This document shows, piece after piece, positions 53,202 to 61,491 of a DNA stretch of 64,000 nt. The number at the start of each line of letters is the position of its first letter. Position 1 is the first letter of the stretch. The notes under the pieces are model-generated. The model made no database searches. It was given only the letters and a program-made list of their open reading frames with translations, and was not told the origin of the DNA. The DNA is from UBA5158 sp040389045 (lineage in GTDB: Bacteria > Pseudomonadota > Gammaproteobacteria > DSM-16500), in contig JAZKAT010000053.1 in assembly GCA_040389045.1 (NCBI GenBank), positions 1 to 64,000 on the forward strand, written 5' to 3'. The position numbers and the translations under genes are program-made.

Positions 53202-53360
53202 GTGTTAAGTCGAATTAGATCTGTGCTGGTGAAATTCACTAGTCAAAACCGCAATTTTTCATCTTATAAATCACCACTGCCAGTTATTAATTCCCGTACG
53301 CCAAAAAGTGTGTTTAACGCGATCCTTACGGTATTCAAGTCGTGGTTATCGCGGGTTTAG
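53202..53360 (+). CDS. Small basic ORF, possibly the 5' part of a frameshifted gene
   Basis: A 52-codon frame starting at GTG with GGGAG 6 bp upstream. It encodes a basic amphipathic N-terminus, MLSRIRSVLVKFTSQNRNFS, and ends SWLSRV just 2 bp before an ATG in a different frame. It may be a separate peptide, or the start of one gene whose second half is 53363-53713. The N-terminus looks like a mitochondrial presequence, which may be chance. Confidence 0.4.
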   Translation: MLSRIRSVLVKFTSQNRNFSSYKSPLPVINSRTPKSVFNAILTVFKSWLSRV

Positions 53361-53362
53361 TC

Positions 53363-53713
53363 ATGGAACATCTGACTGATGGCTTGGTAAAAGGTTTGGA
53401 ACATCGTGTAGTTGCTAATCCATTGCCTGGTGGAAAAAGGTATAAACGAGAAGCGATAAATAGTTTCGTAATGATAGATGCTGATTTGAATCCGCTGCTT
53501 CAACCGCTTCTGCTTGCCCCTAGTGAACCGCATTACTCATCTATGCCGATGGCAACTTTTTTTGAAACGCAGGTCAAGGTATATAATGCAGAAGAAAAAA
53601 TGCAAACACCAGATGCCCAGCTTACCGCCGCTGACTTAGCGCCTTTCCCAAAAGAAGACGAAATCGAAACCCTGACCAACTTCAGCGGTGTTTCATATAG
53701 AAGACGAGGGTGA
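53363..53713 (+). CDS. Hypothetical protein, possibly the 3' part of a frameshifted gene
   Basis: A 116-residue frame from ATG 53363, polar, Pro/Glu/Thr-rich (FFETQVKVYNAEEKMQTPDA, LAPFPKEDEIETLTNF), with no signal peptide. I recognise no family. It lacks a good ribosome site of its own, as expected if it is coupled to, or a continuation of, the frame at 53202-53360. It sits between the hddC-like gene and the convergent Fcl-like gene. Confidence 0.45.
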   Translation: MEHLTDGLVKGLEHRVVANPLPGGKRYKREAINSFVMIDADLNPLLQPLLLAPSEPHYSSMPMATFFETQVKVYNAEEKMQTPDAQLTAADLAPFPKEDEIETLTNFSGVSYRRRG

Positions 53714-53741
53714 CATGGCTAAGTCACGTTAACTTGAAAAA

Positions 53742-54671
53742 CTAGACTGCTACCGCGGTAAAATGGTGTTGATACATTCTTTGCAATCCATCATCCAATG
53801 CGACTTTTGGCTGCCAGCCTAAGGCAAACAATTTTTTCGAATCTAGACATTTGCGCGGCGCGCCATCCGGGCGTTCCTTATCTAAGGAAATTTTTCCATT
53901 AAACCCTACCGTAGCCGCGATCTTATGCGCCAGCTCGGCAATTGAAATTTCCTGCATGGTGCCAACATTAATAATTTCCCGTGAATCATAATGCTGCATC
54001 AGAAAAATTAACGCATCCGCCAAATCATCCACATAAATAAATTCGCGCATGGGCTGGCCGGTGCCCCACAATACGACTTCGTCAAGACCTTCTATTTTAG
54101 CCTGATGAAAACGTTGCATTAAACCGGGTATCACATGTGATGCCTGCGGATTAAAATTATCACCAACGCCGTAAGAGTTAGTGGGCATAGGTACGATAGC
54201 ATTCATTTGATGTTCGCGCGCGTAGGCCTGGCACATCACAATGCCATTAATCTTGGCCGCAGCGTAAGCCACGTTGGTGGGTTCTATCAAGCCATCGAGA
54301 AAATAATTTTCGCTGATGGGTTGAGGCGCCATTTTGGGATAAGTGCAGGCTGAGCCGGGAAATAATAATTTTTCAACGCCGTAAACATGGGCGGCTTGAA
54401 TGACATTGCAATGCATTTGCGTATTGTCATAAATAAATTTGGCGGGATAAGTATTATTAGCATGAATGCCGCCGACTATGGCCGCCAGATGAAACACATA
54501 CTGTGGTTGATGTTGTTTGAAATACTGCATAACCAATGCTTGATCACGCAAATCAAGTTCTTGATGAGTAGGGGCCAGCAATGTGGCGGAAAAGCTTTTT
54601 AATTGTTTGATCAAGGCGCCGCCAACCATGCCGGTACTGCCAGTAACAAGAATTTTGGTGTTTGTTTTCAT
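53742..54671 (-). CDS. GDP-L-fucose synthase-like epimerase/reductase (WcaG/Fcl type)
   Basis: A 309-residue SDR. GSTGMVGGALIKQL binds NADP, LFPGSACTYPKMAPQPISE is the Fcl SCxYP block, and NVAYAAAKINGIVMCQAY gives YxxxK. Fcl does 3,5-epimerisation and 4-reduction of GDP-4-keto-6-deoxy sugars. With the GMD-like dehydratase at 50804 it could complete GDP-fucose or a GDP-6-deoxyheptose. It is transcribed toward the polysaccharide operon. Confidence 0.88.
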   Translation of the reverse strand: MKTNTKILVTGSTGMVGGALIKQLKSFSATLLAPTHQELDLRDQALVMQYFKQHQPQYVFHLAAIVGGIHANNTYPAKFIYDNTQMHCNVIQAAHVYGVEKLLFPGSACTYPKMAPQPISENYFLDGLIEPTNVAYAAAKINGIVMCQAYAREHQMNAIVPMPTNSYGVGDNFNPQASHVIPGLMQRFHQAKIEGLDEVVLWGTGQPMREFIYVDDLADALIFLMQHYDSREIINVGTMQEISIAELAHKIAATVGFNGKISLDKERPDGAPRKCLDSKKLFALGWQPKVALDDGLQRMYQHHFTAVAV

Positions 54672-54838
54672 AGAGTTAAAACCTGAGTAGGAATAGGTAC
54701 AAGATGGGCTGGAATGTTAACAAGTAACTCTCTACGAGAAAAGCTTTTTATAAGGCTAACCTGCCTAAGCCATCTGTTTTTTTGATCTAAAAAGAGGTAT
54801 CATCCGGCGTTTATGCAAATAATCAAAAAGGAGTTTAT

Positions 54839-56008
54839 ATGCACAAAGAATTTTTATTCACCTCTGAATCTGTATCAGAAGGTCACCCAGATAAAATAGC
54901 CGATCAAATCTCAGATGCGGTTTTGGATGCGATGTTAGTACAAGACAAGCGCGCGCGTGTAGCCTGTGAAACTTTCGTGAAGACAGGCATGGTGCTGGTA
55001 GGCGGCGAAGTCACTACATCAGCCTGGGTGGACATAGAACAAATTACCCGTAATGTGGTGCGCGACATTGGTTATAACAGTTCAGACATAGGGTTTGACT
55101 GGGAGTCATGCGCAGTGATGTCCGCTATCGGCAAACAATCCGTAGATATCGCGCAAGGTGTAGACCGCGAAAATAATGAAGAACAGGGCGCTGGTGATCA
55201 AGGCTTAATGTTTGGTTATGCTACCAATGAAACCAAAACCTTCATGCCTGCGCCAATTTATTATGCGCATGAATTAGTAAAGCGTCAGGCAAAATTACGT
55301 AAAGAAGGCACATTGTCCTGGCTGCGTCCTGATGCGAAAAGTCAAATTACCTTCCGTTATGTGGATAACAAACCCGTGGCTGTTGATACGGTTGTTTTAT
55401 CAACTCAGCACCACCCGGATATCAGTCATCAAGATTTAACCGAAGCGGTTATTGAAAATATCATCAAGCCAGTGCTGCCAGAAGAATGGTTAAGCGCCAA
55501 GACCAAATATTTGGTGAACCCTACCGGACGTTTTGTTATCGGTGGCCCATTAGGTGATTGTGGTTTGACAGGCCGTAAAATTATTGTGGATACTTACGGC
55601 GGAATGGCGCGTCATGGCGGTGGTTGTTTCTCCGGTAAAGATCCTTCCAAGGTTGACCGTTCCGCTGCTTACGCTTGCCGTTATGTCGCAAAAAATATTG
55701 TCGCCGCGGGTTTGGCTGACCGCTGTGAAATTCAAATTTCTTACGCGATCGGTGTTGCCGAGCCGACTTCTATTCATGTTGAAACCTTTGGTACGGGGAA
55801 AATTCCACACCATAGGTTGATTCAATTGATACGCGAGCATTTTGATTTGCGTCCTTATGGCATTATTAAAATGCTGGATTTACTGCGACCGATTTATCGT
55901 GCCACTGCGAGTTATGGGCATTTTGGTCGTGAAGATTTGAATGTAAGTTGGGAAAAAACCGATAAGGCCGAGATGCTGAGTAAAGCGGCTAATCTCGAAG
56001 TTGCTTAA
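54839..56008 (+). CDS. metK: S-adenosylmethionine synthetase
   Basis: A 389-residue enzyme making SAM from Met and ATP. FTSESVSEGHPDKIADQISD is the N-terminal signature, GDQGLMFGYA the ATP-binding hexapeptide region and GGGCFSGKDPSKVDRS the P-loop-like block. The RBS AAGGAG precedes the ATG. The 167-bp leader shows no SAM riboswitch I can recognise. ahcY follows after 17 bp. Confidence 0.98.
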   Translation: MHKEFLFTSESVSEGHPDKIADQISDAVLDAMLVQDKRARVACETFVKTGMVLVGGEVTTSAWVDIEQITRNVVRDIGYNSSDIGFDWESCAVMSAIGKQSVDIAQGVDRENNEEQGAGDQGLMFGYATNETKTFMPAPIYYAHELVKRQAKLRKEGTLSWLRPDAKSQITFRYVDNKPVAVDTVVLSTQHHPDISHQDLTEAVIENIIKPVLPEEWLSAKTKYLVNPTGRFVIGGPLGDCGLTGRKIIVDTYGGMARHGGGCFSGKDPSKVDRSAAYACRYVAKNIVAAGLADRCEIQISYAIGVAEPTSIHVETFGTGKIPHHRLIQLIREHFDLRPYGIIKMLDLLRPIYRATASYGHFGREDLNVSWEKTDKAEMLSKAANLEVA

Positions 56009-56025
56009 CACAAGGAAACTATTTA

Positions 56026-57342
56026 ATGCAGGCAGAAAATATTCTCATGACAAAAACCGCTGATTTTAAAGTTGCAGATATGTCCCTGGCCGAATGGGGC
56101 CGCAAGGAAATTCTTATCGCTGAAACGGAAATGCCAGGCTTGATGGCGTTACGTGAAACACATAAGGGTAAATTCCCATTACGCGGCGCGCGCATCGTGG
56201 GTTGTTTGCATATGACTGTGCAAACCGCGGTGTTGATTGAAACACTGACTGCGTTAGGCGCGGAAGTCCGCTGGTCTTCCTGCAATATTTTTTCCACGCA
56301 AGACCATGCGGCCGCGGCGATAGCCAAGGCTGGTATTCCGGTATTTGCCTGGAAAGGTGAGACAGAAGAAGAGTATGAATGGTGCCTGGAACAAAGCGTG
56401 GTCGGCCCCAATGGCTGGACACCGAATTTGTTACTGGATGATGGTGGTGATTTAACCGTATTGGTCCATCAAAAATATCCTGAACTATTGCAAAACATTA
56501 AAGGCTTGTCCGAAGAAACCACGACCGGCGTGCATAGACTTTATGAAATGCATAAGGAAGGCAAATTGGGCGTACCTGCGATTAACGTTAATGATTCAGT
56601 AACAAAATCCAAATTTGATAATTTGTATGGCTGCCGCGAATCGCTGGTGGATGGTATCAAACGCGCTACTGATGTAATGATCGCCGGTAAAATAGCAGTC
56701 GTTTGTGGTTATGGCGATGTGGGTAAGGGTTGCGCGCAATCCTTACGGGGTTTAGGTGCGACGGTGTGGATTACAGAAATTGATCCGATTTGCGCATTGC
56801 AAGCGGCAATGGAAGGTTACCGTGTCGTTACTATGGATGAAGCGGCTGCGCTAGGTAATATTTTTGTGACGGCGACAGGCAACAAAGATGTTATCACCAA
56901 CAAGCATATGCTCAATATGCAAGACCAGTCCATTGTTTGTAACATTGGTCACTTTGATTCAGAAATTAATGTTGCTTCATTACGTCAATACCAGTGGGAA
57001 AATATCAAACCGCAAGTGGATCACATTATTTTTCCAGATGGCAAGCGGATAATTTTGCTGGCGGAAGGCCGTTTGGTTAACCTGGGCTGTGCCACCGGAC
57101 ATCCAAGTTTTGTGATGTCGACTTCGTTTACCAATCAAGTGTTAGCGCAGTTGGAATTATGGCAGAACACGGCTGCCTATACCTTGGGCGTACATGTATT
57201 GCCTAAACATTTGGATGAAATGGTCGCGCGGTTACACTTGAAGAAATTAGGAGTTAAGTTGACTAAGCTGACGAATGAGCAAGCGGAATATTTGAGTATA
57301 TCAACAGACGGTCCGTATAAGCCGAAGAATTATCGGTATTAA
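56026..57342 (+). CDS. ahcY: S-adenosylhomocysteinase
   Basis: A 438-residue NAD-dependent enzyme that hydrolyses SAH to adenosine and homocysteine. NIFSTQDHAAAAI, NVNDSVTKSKFDNLYGCRES and the NAD loop VCGYGDVGKGCAQSL are diagnostic, and the C-terminus GPYKPKNYRY carries the family Lys-Tyr. Operon with metK, so SAM use and SAH recycling are matched. Family B and A repeats follow the stop. Confidence 0.98.
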   Translation: MQAENILMTKTADFKVADMSLAEWGRKEILIAETEMPGLMALRETHKGKFPLRGARIVGCLHMTVQTAVLIETLTALGAEVRWSSCNIFSTQDHAAAAIAKAGIPVFAWKGETEEEYEWCLEQSVVGPNGWTPNLLLDDGGDLTVLVHQKYPELLQNIKGLSEETTTGVHRLYEMHKEGKLGVPAINVNDSVTKSKFDNLYGCRESLVDGIKRATDVMIAGKIAVVCGYGDVGKGCAQSLRGLGATVWITEIDPICALQAAMEGYRVVTMDEAAALGNIFVTATGNKDVITNKHMLNMQDQSIVCNIGHFDSEINVASLRQYQWENIKPQVDHIIFPDGKRIILLAEGRLVNLGCATGHPSFVMSTSFTNQVLAQLELWQNTAAYTLGVHVLPKHLDEMVARLHLKKLGVKLTKLTNEQAEYLSISTDGPYKPKNYRY

Positions 57343-57350
57343 GAAAAAAC

Positions 57351-57413
57351 TGTTGGGCTTCGCTGCGCTCAGCGCCAACCTACTTTGTCATTCCTGCCTG
57401 CGCGGGAATGACA
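57351..57413. repeat. Family B repeat followed by family A repeat
   Basis: TGTTGGGCTTCGCTGCGCTC with AGCGCCAACCTA (57351-57383), then TGTCATTCCTGCCTGCGCGG-GAATGACA (57386-57413), in the gap between convergent ahcY and the Rieske gene. Confidence 0.85.
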
Positions 57414-57433
57414 GAAAGGAGGCCTGATAAGTA

Positions 57434-58381
57434 CTACACCATCTCTAGTTTTTCCTGTGGATCTTTAGCAGTCGCACTATCCGCTCCCAATCGCAACACC
57501 TGAATTTCGTCCCCAACCAAACTGTATTCAAACCCATGCTGTTGAACACACGGAGTATCAGCGGATAACGCCGCCGCGCGGAAACGCAGGCCATGCCAGG
57601 GGCAGGTAATTTGGGTATCGCACATTTTACCTTTTAACAAAGGCCCGCCTTCGTGTGGACAAAAGGCTGGCCAAATTAAATAATTGTCCTGTTCTTTTTT
57701 CAAAATAAATTCCACATTGCCCAAAGCAACTTGAGACGCTTGTTCTTTAAAGTTAGCTAGTAAAAAACTAGCCGCTTCCGGAAGCATAGGGTAAATAGTA
57801 TTGGAACCTAAACGGTTCGAGTTGTAATAATCCGGTGGATCGTTACGAAAAGTATAACCCTTGTTACGTAAATCAAAACGCCCATTGCGAATTTGCGCAT
57901 CTTCAACTTGCAAACGTTCATTCAACTTTATTAATTTTCGATTAAGCAGCCCATGAGCAAAGCGAAATATTTTATGCGAAGCAATGAACCACTCATTTTT
58001 TAATTGCAGAGCATGATTTTCAGTTTCTTCAAACGAAATGATAAAATGCAAAAAAATAATGCCGCCAATCGTCATGCTTTGATAGAAAGTATAGTCAGCA
58101 ACCCGCACATCAGTAACGGTGATGAACAGCGGCCATTTGCTAAATTGAGTAAGTGACAGGGCGAAATCTTTACCTAGTGCGATACGGAGACTTTTTTCAT
58201 AAGTATTATGAATACTCTGTCTATGTAATTGATCCATATGGTTCCAGGCCATGTCAGGTAAAGTACAGCGGGGCACCGTGTAATTAAAACAATTCCGCGT
58301 GACCGACATGCCCTTAGTGAAGTTTTTTATTTGCTGATATAAATTTTCAGCAGTAAGAAATTTAGTAACTGTGTCTACCAT
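57434..58381 (-). CDS. Protein with C-terminal Rieske [2Fe-2S] domain
   Basis: A 315-residue protein. The C-terminal 95 residues are a Rieske domain: Cys241/His243 in AFCPHEGGPL and Cys260/His263 in TCPWHGLRF. Rieske oxygenases carry this domain at the N-terminus, so the order is unusual. Residues 1-215 show no catalytic mononuclear-iron motif I recognise (FITVTDVRVADYTFYQSMTI) and may be a lipid- or sugar-binding domain. It lies within the polysaccharide region, so it could deliver electrons to a sugar- or lipid-modifying step. Confidence 0.8.
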   Translation of the reverse strand: MVDTVTKFLTAENLYQQIKNFTKGMSVTRNCFNYTVPRCTLPDMAWNHMDQLHRQSIHNTYEKSLRIALGKDFALSLTQFSKWPLFITVTDVRVADYTFYQSMTIGGIIFLHFIISFEETENHALQLKNEWFIASHKIFRFAHGLLNRKLIKLNERLQVEDAQIRNGRFDLRNKGYTFRNDPPDYYNSNRLGSNTIYPMLPEAASFLLANFKEQASQVALGNVEFILKKEQDNYLIWPAFCPHEGGPLLKGKMCDTQITCPWHGLRFRAAALSADTPCVQQHGFEYSLVGDEIQVLRLGADSATAKDPQEKLEMV

Positions 58382-58611
58382 AAATCTGTGTCCTTTTGTT
58401 GATGATTACTTAGCCTTCACTATGCTGGCATGGCTGCTATTTTTTGCATAATTTTTGCCTTTTTTCAAAGCTTATTTTGAACTTAAGCATACTTGCTATT
58501 AAAGTGTTTTTCCTATACATTGCTCGTTCTGCAAATATTAAGGGAATAATGCATCGCAAACCGGTATATTTCTCCCTTCGAACATCATTTAATAAGGGTT
58601 AAACAAGCGAT
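58382..58611. other. Divergent intergenic region
   Basis: A 230-bp spacer between the divergent Rieske gene and E1 alpha gene. It is AT-rich with several T tracts and probably carries both promoters. I see no clear palindrome or open frame. Confidence 0.5.
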
Positions 58612-59574
58612 ATGGAAAACCAGGAATTAATTGAGCGTCTCTATAAATCAATGTTACTCATCCGCCAGTTTGAATTAAGATTGGCCGAAGTTTATCACAC
58701 TGATGTTATCAAAAGCCCCGTACATTTATCCGTTGGACAAGAAGCGATCGCAGTTGGTGTATGTGACGTGCTTGCAGCCGATGATGTCATTTCAAATACG
58801 TATCGTTGTCATGCAACTTATATTGCCAAAGGCGGTGATTTAAATGAAATGATGGCGGAACTCTGGGGCAAGACTACGGGTTGTGCCGGTGGTAAAGCTG
58901 GCTCTATGCATTTGGTTGATGTCAAACGCGGCATCATGGGTGCGTCAGCAGTAGTGGGCACTACGGTACCCGTTGCGGCAGGTCATGCCTGGGCTTTTCA
59001 ACAAGATGCTAAAAAAACTGGCCATCAACGCGTTGTTGCCGCCATGTTTGGTGATGGTTGCACCGAAGAAGGGTGTTTTTATGAAACAATTAATTTTGCT
59101 TCGTTAAAAAAATTGCCAATCGTATTCATTTGTGAAAATAATCGACTCGCTATCCATACTCCTATTGAACGCCGCTGGGCAACGGAACGCTTGTGCGAAC
59201 GGATTGAAACGTTTGGCATCAAGACCCATAAAATTGACGATAGCGATATTTTTAAAATCCGCGAAGTAATGACGCAAGCGGTAGCCGATGCGCGCGCTGG
59301 CAAAGGGCCAACTTTTATTGAGTGTGCGACTTATCGCTGGCTGGAACATGTAGGCCCACGTGATGATCATGACCAGGAATACCGTGATGGGGAAGTTTAT
59401 CAGCAATGGCAGACTAATGATCAAATCAAACGCTTAGCCGATATGCTGGATGAGCAGACACTTAATCGAATCCAGGAAGAAATTACATTAGCCATCAGGC
59501 AATCAGAAGAATTTGCCGATAAAAGCCCCTATCCCGCAGCTGAGGAGTTATACACCCATGTTTACGCAAACTGA
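58612..59574 (+). CDS. Thiamine-diphosphate dehydrogenase E1 alpha subunit
   Basis: A 320-residue alpha subunit of a pyruvate / 2-oxoacid / acetoin dehydrogenase-type E1. The TPP motif starts FGDGCTEEGCFYETINFASL and ends FICENNRLA. SVGQEAIAVG and GGKAGSMHLVD are family blocks. The beta subunit overlaps its 3' end by 17 bp. No E2 or E3 gene is in the window, and the neighbours are sugar-nucleotide enzymes, so a role in making a branched sugar or acyl donor is possible. Confidence 0.92.
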   Translation: MENQELIERLYKSMLLIRQFELRLAEVYHTDVIKSPVHLSVGQEAIAVGVCDVLAADDVISNTYRCHATYIAKGGDLNEMMAELWGKTTGCAGGKAGSMHLVDVKRGIMGASAVVGTTVPVAAGHAWAFQQDAKKTGHQRVVAAMFGDGCTEEGCFYETINFASLKKLPIVFICENNRLAIHTPIERRWATERLCERIETFGIKTHKIDDSDIFKIREVMTQAVADARAGKGPTFIECATYRWLEHVGPRDDHDQEYRDGEVYQQWQTNDQIKRLADMLDEQTLNRIQEEITLAIRQSEEFADKSPYPAAEELYTHVYAN

Positions 59575-60658
59575 AACCGCGCCGGAAGCTCACGCTAAAC
59601 AAGAGATGCGCTTGATCCGTTATAACCAGGCGTTGCGCGAAGCATTTGAATCGGAAATGGAACGCGATCCTAACGTTTTTTTATTTGGTCTGGATGTCGA
59701 TGATCATATCGGGATTCAAGGTTCGACCGTGGGTCTTGCTGAAAAATTTGGCGGCGACCGAGTATTTGGCACACCACTTTCAGAAGCGGCCATGACGGGT
59801 TTTGCAGTGGGCGCAGCGGTGGCTGGCAAAAGGCCAATTCACACCCATATTCGTATGGATTTCATGCTGCTATGCATGAATGAATTAGTAAACATGGCGG
59901 CCAAATTACATTATATGTACAACGGTCAAGTTACCGTTCCTCTGGTAGTGCGCACTATGATTGGGCGTTCATGGGGGCAGGGCGGCCAGCATTCACAAGC
60001 ATTACATTCATTATTTATGCATATCCCAGGCTTGAAAGTAGTCGCGCCCGCCAATGCGCATGATGCCAAAGGCTGCATGATTGCCGCGATACGCGATAAC
60101 AATCCGGTTATTTTTATTGAACACCGCTTACTTTATTCAACCGAAGGTTATGTGCCAACAGGTTCGTATGAAGTGAAGCTAGGCCAGGCACGGACTTTAA
60201 TTAAAGGCACCGACATTACCATAGTCGCGGTGTCACACATGGTCATGGAAGCATTGCGTGCTAAAGAACATTTGGCGACGATTGGCATCAGCGCTGAAGT
60301 GATAGACCCAGTGACTTTGTGGCCGCTGGATATGGATACTATTATTAAGTCCACGCAAAAAACCGGCCGCTTATTGATAGTGGATAATGCCTGGCTTACC
60401 TGTGGTGCCAGCAGTGAAATAATGACGCGAGTCGTTGAAACTATGCAACACGATGGCAAACCAGTACCGCCTATGGTGCGTATGGGTTTTGCGCCAACCA
60501 CTTGTCCGACCACGAAACCCTTGGAAAATTTATTTTATCCAAACGGCCGTACTATTGCCGCCAAAGCTTATGAGATGGTTAAAGGCAAAAAAGCCAAAGC
60601 CTGGGAACCACCACTCGCTGCTAAAACTGAAATTGATGCGTTTAAGGGGCCGTTTTAA
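59558..60658 (+). CDS. Thiamine-diphosphate dehydrogenase E1 beta subunit
   Basis: 366 residues from ATG 59558 (MFTQTETAPEAHAKQEM). Blocks typical of the family: YNQALREAFESEMERDP, TPLSEAAMTGFAVGAAVAG, GQGGQHSQALHSLFMHIPG and EVIDPVTLWPLDMDTI. It forms the alpha2beta2 E1 with the preceding gene. The next gene, an epimerase, begins 2 bp after the stop, so the E1 genes are cotranscribed with sugar genes. Confidence 0.92.
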   Translation: MFTQTETAPEAHAKQEMRLIRYNQALREAFESEMERDPNVFLFGLDVDDHIGIQGSTVGLAEKFGGDRVFGTPLSEAAMTGFAVGAAVAGKRPIHTHIRMDFMLLCMNELVNMAAKLHYMYNGQVTVPLVVRTMIGRSWGQGGQHSQALHSLFMHIPGLKVVAPANAHDAKGCMIAAIRDNNPVIFIEHRLLYSTEGYVPTGSYEVKLGQARTLIKGTDITIVAVSHMVMEALRAKEHLATIGISAEVIDPVTLWPLDMDTIIKSTQKTGRLLIVDNAWLTCGASSEIMTRVVETMQHDGKPVPPMVRMGFAPTTCPTTKPLENLFYPNGRTIAAKAYEMVKGKKAKAWEPPLAAKTEIDAFKGPF

Positions 60659-60660
60659 GA

Positions 60661-61455
60661 ATGGAACAGGATAGCGATATATTAGTTACAGGCAGTAATA
60701 GTGGTTTGGGAAAATACTGCGTCAGGCATTTTAACGGCGCAGGTTTGAGTCGTCAGACCAATTTTGAAGATATTATACAGCGCGCTGCGGTGAAGCCGTA
60801 CCGAGCTATTATCCATTGCGCTTTTAACGCCAAACCTGATATTAGCAGTAGCAAGCTTTATGATTTTCTTAACGATACTGTGTTGCTGACCCAGAAATTA
60901 ATAAAAGTGCCGCACCAAAAATTTATTTTTATTTCCAGCGCGGATGTTTACCCAAAGACCACGGCTGTTCATACCGAAGATGAAGTAATTAACCTGGATG
61001 AAGTGCGTAATGTTTATGGTATTGCTAAGTTAATATCAGAAAGTATTATTCAAAATGAAACTGCAAATTCCCTGATTTTGCGTACTACCGCATTGTTGGG
61101 TGAAGATGCCAGAAAAAATAGTCTGATTAAAATTTTAACCCAAGACTCGATTAAGCTGACATTGGCGAGTCAATCCAGTTTTAATTATATCTTGCATCAA
61201 GATGTAGCAAATTTTATTACCAAGTCGCTAGCAGAAAACTTAACGGGTATCTATAATCTCGCCGCTTCCAGCGTTGTCACCTTAGGTGAGATAAATCAAC
61301 ATTATCAAAAGCAAGTTGAATTTGGTGATTATCATTATGTGTCTGGGGATATCAGCAATAAAAAAGTGTGTCAAGTTTCACCGAGTTTTGATAAATCATC
61401 ACTTGAAACTATAAAACAATTTATGAGTACTATGCACGATGTCATGCCTGCGTAG
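60661..61455 (+). CDS. NAD-dependent epimerase/dehydratase family protein
   Basis: A 264-residue short extended SDR. DILVTGSNSGLGKYCVRHF is the nucleotide loop, FIFISSADVYP the active Ser region and NVYGIAKLISESII holds YxxxK. It is shorter than typical 310-residue epimerases and has a reduced sugar-binding domain. The C-terminal HDVMPA comes from a family A repeat at about 61440-61466. Substrate unknown. Confidence 0.82.
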   Translation: MEQDSDILVTGSNSGLGKYCVRHFNGAGLSRQTNFEDIIQRAAVKPYRAIIHCAFNAKPDISSSKLYDFLNDTVLLTQKLIKVPHQKFIFISSADVYPKTTAVHTEDEVINLDEVRNVYGIAKLISESIIQNETANSLILRTTALLGEDARKNSLIKILTQDSIKLTLASQSSFNYILHQDVANFITKSLAENLTGIYNLAASSVVTLGEINQHYQKQVEFGDYHYVSGDISNKKVCQVSPSFDKSSLETIKQFMSTMHDVMPA

Positions 61456-61466
61456 CCTGGCACGAC
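61440..61466. repeat. Degenerate family A repeat at a gene 3' end
   Basis: TGTCATGCCTGCGTAGCCTG-GCACGACA contains the stop codon of the preceding epimerase. Confidence 0.65.
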
Positions 61467-61491
61467 ACAGCAGTAATAATTAGGAGTGTTT

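Noticed and set aside
54672..54838. SAM or SAH riboswitch in the metK leader
   Set aside because: I looked for a multi-helix aptamer and terminator before metK and found neither; the leader shows only scattered short pairings.
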